Positions 60,221-64,000 of a DNA stretch of 64,000 nt are shown here, piece after piece; the first letter of the stretch is position 1, and each line of letters starts with the position of its first letter. The stretch is from contig CANGPO010000005.1 of assembly GCA_947455705.1 (NCBI GenBank), positions 1 through 64,000 on the forward strand. The letters are read 5' to 3'. A program made the position numbers and the translations under genes. This DNA is from Actinomycetota bacterium (GTDB lineage Bacteria > Actinomycetota > Actinomycetes > S36-B12 > CAIYMF01). The notes under the pieces are model-generated. The model did no database searches. It saw only the letters and a program-made list of their open reading frames with translations, and was not told the origin of the DNA.

Positions 60221-61879
60221 ATGCAACTCCGCGTGCCGTTTCAACGCAAGACGTTACGCGACGATGCCGTGGCTGGTCTCGTGTTGGGTGTGCAGAGCGT
60301 TCCCGACGGCCTAGCCACTGGCCTACTTGCGGGAGTTAATCCGCTCGCTGGGTTGTATGGGTACCTCGTCGGCACTATGGCAGGTGCCGCGGCTACGAGT
60401 TCTGCGTTCATGGCCATTCAGGGCACGGGCGCCATGGCGATGATTGTTGCTGACGTGCCGGCAGTTCACGATGCTCGGGATCCGGCCGTTGCGCTCTTCA
60501 CCCTTTCGGTCCTGACCGGTGTGGTCATGCTCGCCGCCGGATTGTTCCGCCTGGGATCGGTTCTGCGCTTCGTTTCGAACGCAGTGATGGTCGGCTTTAT
60601 CAACGCTGTCGGCGTCAACATCATCCTGGGCCAGCTATCGAATTTCACGGGCTATTCCGCACCAGGGCCGAATCGCATCATTCGTGCGCTTCAGACGGTC
60701 GTTAATCCATCCCAGATTCATCTTGCGACGCTCGCTGTTGGTGTGGCGACTATTGTGCTGATCTTGTTGCTGGAGCGAACGCGGCTCGGCGCGATGGGTC
60801 TCGTCCTGGCGGTGATCGCGACGTCTGCGGCAGCCTTCGTGTTCGGTTGGCATGATGTCGCGACACTTAACGACCTCGGCGAGGTCCCTCGCTCGCTGCC
60901 TACACCTCAACTGCCTTCGCTATTGCTCGTCCCATCATTGATCGTGCCGGCACTTTCGCTTGCATTTGTTGGCCTTGTCCAAGGGGCTAGCATCTCGACG
61001 AACTATCCCAACCCTGATGGTTCCTTTGCTGACACCTCACGCGACTTTGTTGGCCAAGGTGTGGCAAACATTGCGTCGGGAGTCTTTCAAGGAATGCCCG
61101 TTGGCGGATCGGTCTCGGCATCGGCGCTGAACAAGGCGGCCGGTGCTAAGTCGCGTCAAGCGCTATTTGTGGCGAGCGTTGTGATGGCCCTTGTCATTTT
61201 GCTTTTTGCCACAGCGATTGGCTACGTCGCCATGCCAGCGCTCGCAGGCTTGCTGATGCTTATCGGATTCCGCACGATCAAGCCAGATCGCATTGCGACA
61301 GTCTGGAAGACCGGAATCGTCCAGAAGGCCGTGTTTGTGGTCACCTTCGTGCTGACGATGTTGATCCCCTTGCAATATGCGGTGCTCGTCGGGGTTGGCG
61401 TGTCCGTAATCTTGCACATTGTTCGTCAATCAAACCAGGTGACGATCAAACGTCGTCAGGTAAATGACGCGGGGGATCTCGTCGAGACAGATCCGCCGGC
61501 TGTGGTGCCGCCGGGTGAGGTCGTAGTCCTGCAGCCATACGGCAGCCTGTTCTTTGCTGCAGCTCCGGTGTTCGAGGCACAGCTGCCCGCCGTGCAGGAC
61601 AGCTCGACCGGCTCAGTTGTGATTCTGCGGCTACGTGGTCGTAGTGATTTGGGCACAACGTTCATGGATGTCTTGCTCCGTTACGCCCAGTCACTTGATC
61701 GAGTTGGTAGCAGGCTAATGATCGCGTCGACGAATGCTGATATCGACGAGCAACTTGCCGTCACGGGTATTACGGCCGTGATCGGCGAGGGTTCTGTTTA
61801 TCGCGGTGACGAGCGAGTCGGTGCGACGATCCGTCAGGCCGAGTCTGACGCGCGTGCTTGGGTGGAGTCGCACGGCTAA
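60221..61879 (+). CDS. SulP-family anion transporter with STAS domain
   Basis: A 552-residue transporter. The first 410 residues hold about 12 membrane segments with the SulP hallmarks AVAGLVLGVQSVPDGLATGL and GLYGYLVGTMAGA. PVGGSVSASALNKAAGAKS is the conserved substrate-domain loop. The last 120 residues are a STAS domain (VVILRLRGRSDLGTTFMDVL). Sulfate is the usual guess; bicarbonate or other anions are possible. The STAS phospho-serine position is not obvious. Confidence 0.9.
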   Translation: MQLRVPFQRKTLRDDAVAGLVLGVQSVPDGLATGLLAGVNPLAGLYGYLVGTMAGAAATSSAFMAIQGTGAMAMIVADVPAVHDARDPAVALFTLSVLTGVVMLAAGLFRLGSVLRFVSNAVMVGFINAVGVNIILGQLSNFTGYSAPGPNRIIRALQTVVNPSQIHLATLAVGVATIVLILLLERTRLGAMGLVLAVIATSAAAFVFGWHDVATLNDLGEVPRSLPTPQLPSLLLVPSLIVPALSLAFVGLVQGASISTNYPNPDGSFADTSRDFVGQGVANIASGVFQGMPVGGSVSASALNKAAGAKSRQALFVASVVMALVILLFATAIGYVAMPALAGLLMLIGFRTIKPDRIATVWKTGIVQKAVFVVTFVLTMLIPLQYAVLVGVGVSVILHIVRQSNQVTIKRRQVNDAGDLVETDPPAVVPPGEVVVLQPYGSLFFAAAPVFEAQLPAVQDSSTGSVVILRLRGRSDLGTTFMDVLLRYAQSLDRVGSRLMIASTNADIDEQLAVTGITAVIGEGSVYRGDERVGATIRQAESDARAWVESHG

Positions 61880-61982
61880 AACGGTGTCAATTTGGCTAGA
61901 TGGACGAGGAGCTGCGGCCTCCAACTAGTGGCCGCGCGGTTCTCGTCGTCGACGAGTTCGCTCTTACGAAGTCGTCATTTTG

Positions 61983-62055
61983 TGGGCCGCCCGGGGATCG
62001 AACCCGGAACCCGCGGATTAAAAGTCCGCTGCTCTACCTGTTGAGCTAACAGCCC
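61983..62055 (-). tRNA. tRNA-Lys (TTT)
   Basis: The reverse complement begins GGGCTGTTAGCTCAAC, the anticodon loop is CTTTTAA (anticodon TTT) and the 3' side ends GCGGCCC plus A73. The acceptor stem pairs with two G-U pairs. The T arm has GGTTCGATCCC. CCA is not encoded. Confidence 0.95.
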
Positions 62056-62235
62056 GGGGACACAGATAAATCTTTTGATAAAACTCGGTTGCTGTGTCGC
62101 CTTGGCAGAGTCTACGCAGCGTCGATCTCGTGGATGGTGCCGGTAGGGGTGTTTGAGGGTTCAGATTCGGTGTTTGGGTATGCGTGTAACCGCCGGGGCG
62201 TCGTTGCCGAGGCGGTTGGGCGCGTGCGGGGGTGT

Positions 62236-63945
62236 TTATTCGGTGTTGTCGAAGATGTTCGGTTCGCCGTGAGCTTGGAGGTGGTACTGCCAGTTGATGG
62301 CGTTCATGGCGAGCGCGGCGGCTAGGAGCCTGAGGCGTTGTCCGCGGACGTTACGGGGCATGTATTTGATGCGTTGTTTGAGTTCCGCGTGCCGAGCTTC
62401 GGTGTCATTTCGGCATGCGTAGAGGAAGATGTATTGCGGTGAGAAGGGCGCGAACACTCGGACGTACTCGCCGTAATTGAATTCCAGTACGCCCTCAACT
62501 GCCTCGCGATGGAAGAGAGGAACGCGAGTTGTAACTGGGTTCTCGATTGTGCAGTTGATGGTGACTGTGAAGTATTCACGTCGTTCGGCGTAAATGCCAT
62601 TCTTGGGATCGTGTGGTCCACGATTCTTGCGCGCACTGTACTCGGGAATCTCGACGTGGCGAACGTCTGGTGTGCCGTCAGAGCTCACGTACTTTTCTAG
62701 AAGGATTCCGCAGTACCAATACAGGTAGTGGTAGCAGGGGACGCCGTTGTTGTAGTGTTCGACGACCTTCGCCAAGTGGTCTTTCTCGACTCGCCCTTCA
62801 GAAAAACGCTGACCGGCTGAACGGTTGGGATTCTTTTCCGCATGCGGATAGTTGGTCACGGTGATCCATTGTCGTTGTAAGCCGGTGATGCCCTGTCCGC
62901 GTAGGGCGGAGTCCATGATGATCCCCTTGACGCCACCGTGTGAGAGATCCCTAAGTTCTAGGACCAAGCCGACACAGGCTTCAGCTTCTTGAGAGGCCGC
63001 GGATAACTTGTCTGTTCCGACGTGAGCGAACGAGCATATGACGCGAGAGTGTGGCTGGCCCTGAATGCGCGTGGAGAGGATGGCGAATTTGGTTCCGTAG
63101 GCCTTGTTTGGAACGCCGCCTTCATCGTGGGTGTCGTAAGAGCTATTGGCCACGTCGCGCTTATCTTTTGGGGCTTTGAATACGGTGCCGTCCGAGTGGA
63201 CGTGTTGACTGAGGTCGGGGTCCTTGTGCTGGAAGGGCTGATCTGGGTCGAATCGTCCCATGTTTTGGGCCTGTAACACCGCTTGCGGTGTGAAGGTTTC
63301 GACCAAGCGCTCGTCCACGTCGTAATAGTCGTCTTGCTGATCCAAGGGGACGAGTTGGTTGTCAACTATCTTCCAGCCCGTGAGTCTGCGTTCCAGGTAG
63401 CGCACGTGGGCGCGTGTGGGCCACGGTTTAGGCATACGAGTGGTGCCGTTTTGGTGTTGCTTCACGATGGCGTCGCTCGCGCGCGTCCCCTTAGGTTTCG
63501 GTCCGATTGCTGTGACACGTGGCCTTTGGGCCCTGGCCCATGCAGCTTCGTCGTGGGGCATCTGGCTTACACGCGTCCAGTGCGTAGGAGTTATGTCCTC
63601 GAGCAGGCGAATGAATCGACCCCACGCCGGTGGGTCGCTCAGGTGGTTCAGTATGGCCGCGACTGACCCGAGCGGCGTAACGCCGCTCGCCATCAAGATT
63701 GCGTAGAGGACGTAATCAGGAAAGTCTTGTGGGCGGCCTGGTTTGCCCACGTCCAACGTGTTGTGAGGCAATTGCGATGCGAGCTGTATAAAAGTTGGCG
63801 ACATCAGCAGGGCGCGGATTTGCTGGTCTGTGCTGGCATGGCGGCGGTCCTCACCCTGACGGGTTTGCACGGTCGGATATCGCTGCGGGTCTGGGCGAGG
63901 AACCAGCATGGCTGCAAGCCGGTCTTCTGGGATGGTGTTGAGCAC
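62236..63945 (-). CDS. Transposase-like protein (probable DDE fold)
   Basis: A 569-residue protein resembling large DDE transposases, although I cannot name its IS family. Candidate catalytic acids are in HVHSDGTVFKAP, GIIMDSALRG and RNDTEARHAELKQR, in the expected order and spacing for an RNase H-like fold with an insertion. The N-terminal 200 residues contain a helical region (PDYVLYAILMASGVTPLGSV) and a basic segment. The start is probably the GTG at 63945. It lies 180 bases from tRNA-Lys. No terminal inverted repeats were identified, and the right end of any element may lie outside the window. Confidence 0.6.
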   Translation of the reverse strand: MLNTIPEDRLAAMLVPRPDPQRYPTVQTRQGEDRRHASTDQQIRALLMSPTFIQLASQLPHNTLDVGKPGRPQDFPDYVLYAILMASGVTPLGSVAAILNHLSDPPAWGRFIRLLEDITPTHWTRVSQMPHDEAAWARAQRPRVTAIGPKPKGTRASDAIVKQHQNGTTRMPKPWPTRAHVRYLERRLTGWKIVDNQLVPLDQQDDYYDVDERLVETFTPQAVLQAQNMGRFDPDQPFQHKDPDLSQHVHSDGTVFKAPKDKRDVANSSYDTHDEGGVPNKAYGTKFAILSTRIQGQPHSRVICSFAHVGTDKLSAASQEAEACVGLVLELRDLSHGGVKGIIMDSALRGQGITGLQRQWITVTNYPHAEKNPNRSAGQRFSEGRVEKDHLAKVVEHYNNGVPCYHYLYWYCGILLEKYVSSDGTPDVRHVEIPEYSARKNRGPHDPKNGIYAERREYFTVTINCTIENPVTTRVPLFHREAVEGVLEFNYGEYVRVFAPFSPQYIFLYACRNDTEARHAELKQRIKYMPRNVRGQRLRLLAAALAMNAINWQYHLQAHGEPNIFDNTE

Positions 63946-64000
63946 TTTAATCGTACGTAGAACTATGTCCGGGAGTTTTTTCTCTTCCTTGGGACGCCTT

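Noticed and set aside
1-64000. CRISPR array, rRNA genes or plasmid-type origin
   Set aside because: No regularly spaced repeats, no rRNA-like sequence and no replication gene were seen anywhere in the window.

Overview
The window is chromosomal DNA that reads as an Actinomycetota (high-GC Gram-positive) genome with unusually moderate G+C, high 50s by eye. It carries one almost complete flagellar and chemotaxis locus (about 0.6-44 kb) followed by ordinary housekeeping and catabolic genes. A Gram-positive-type flagellum is indicated by the absence of L- and P-ring genes, the presence of fliW and csrA, and a WhiG/SigD-type sigma factor. Codon usage, the MgtA-like mannosyltransferase and the actinobacterial-style lipoprotein fit the phylum. 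No finer placement is attempted.

Layout. 1-0.46 kb: 3' end of a tyrosine recombinase next to tRNA-Phe, probably the edge of an integrated element. 0.6-4.5 kb, minus strand: a transmembrane chemoreceptor, a soluble receptor module overlapping a PAS protein, and a PilZ protein. 4.7-27.2 kb, plus strand: one long, tightly overlapping gene string, slt-flgB-flgC-fliE-fliF-fliG-fliH-fliI-fliJ-fliK-flgD-flgE-flbD-motA-motB-fliL-fliM-fliN-fliO-fliP-fliQ-fliR-flhB-flhA-flhF. It builds rod, MS ring, switch, export gate, ATPase complex, hook and stator. 27.3-33.9 kb: cheA-cheW-cheY-cheB-cheR plus a cheX-like gene, a second cheY and a second possible CheX-type phosphatase. 33.9-37.5 kb, minus strand: flgN-flgK-flgL-fliW-csrA. 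37.9-42.1 kb, plus strand: fliA, flagellin, fliD, fliS and a fliT-like gene, converging on a third chemoreceptor (42.3-43.9 kb, minus).

44-64 kb: two GT-B glycosyltransferases and an SGNH hydrolase, tRNA-Asp and tRNA-Glu, a PAS-GGDEF-degenerate EAL protein, a lipoprotein, an alpha/beta hydrolase, an agmatinase-family enzyme with an amidase, a 640-base intergenic region with DnaA-box-like words and a possible structured RNA, an NCS2 purine permease, two Rieske oxygenases, a YkvA protein, a SulP transporter, tRNA-Lys and a transposase-like gene at the right edge.

How it works together. A sigma-28-like motif, close to CT(C/A)A(G/C)-N15-NCCGAT(A/G)(A/G), can be read by eye in front of ten transcription units at exactly 15-base spacing. 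These include the basal-body operon, flhA, cheA, flgN-csrA, fliA itself, flagellin, fliD and two receptor units, so FliA may drive most of the regulon. The flagellin leader contains two hairpins that place GGA in the loop, one of them around the ribosome binding site. With fliW and csrA nearby, this predicts a FliW-CsrA-flagellin translational checkpoint. Other points of interest are an FlhF homologue lacking GTPase motifs, a FliN with a long extra N-terminal region, and a CheA with a second CheW-like domain and no visible P2 domain.
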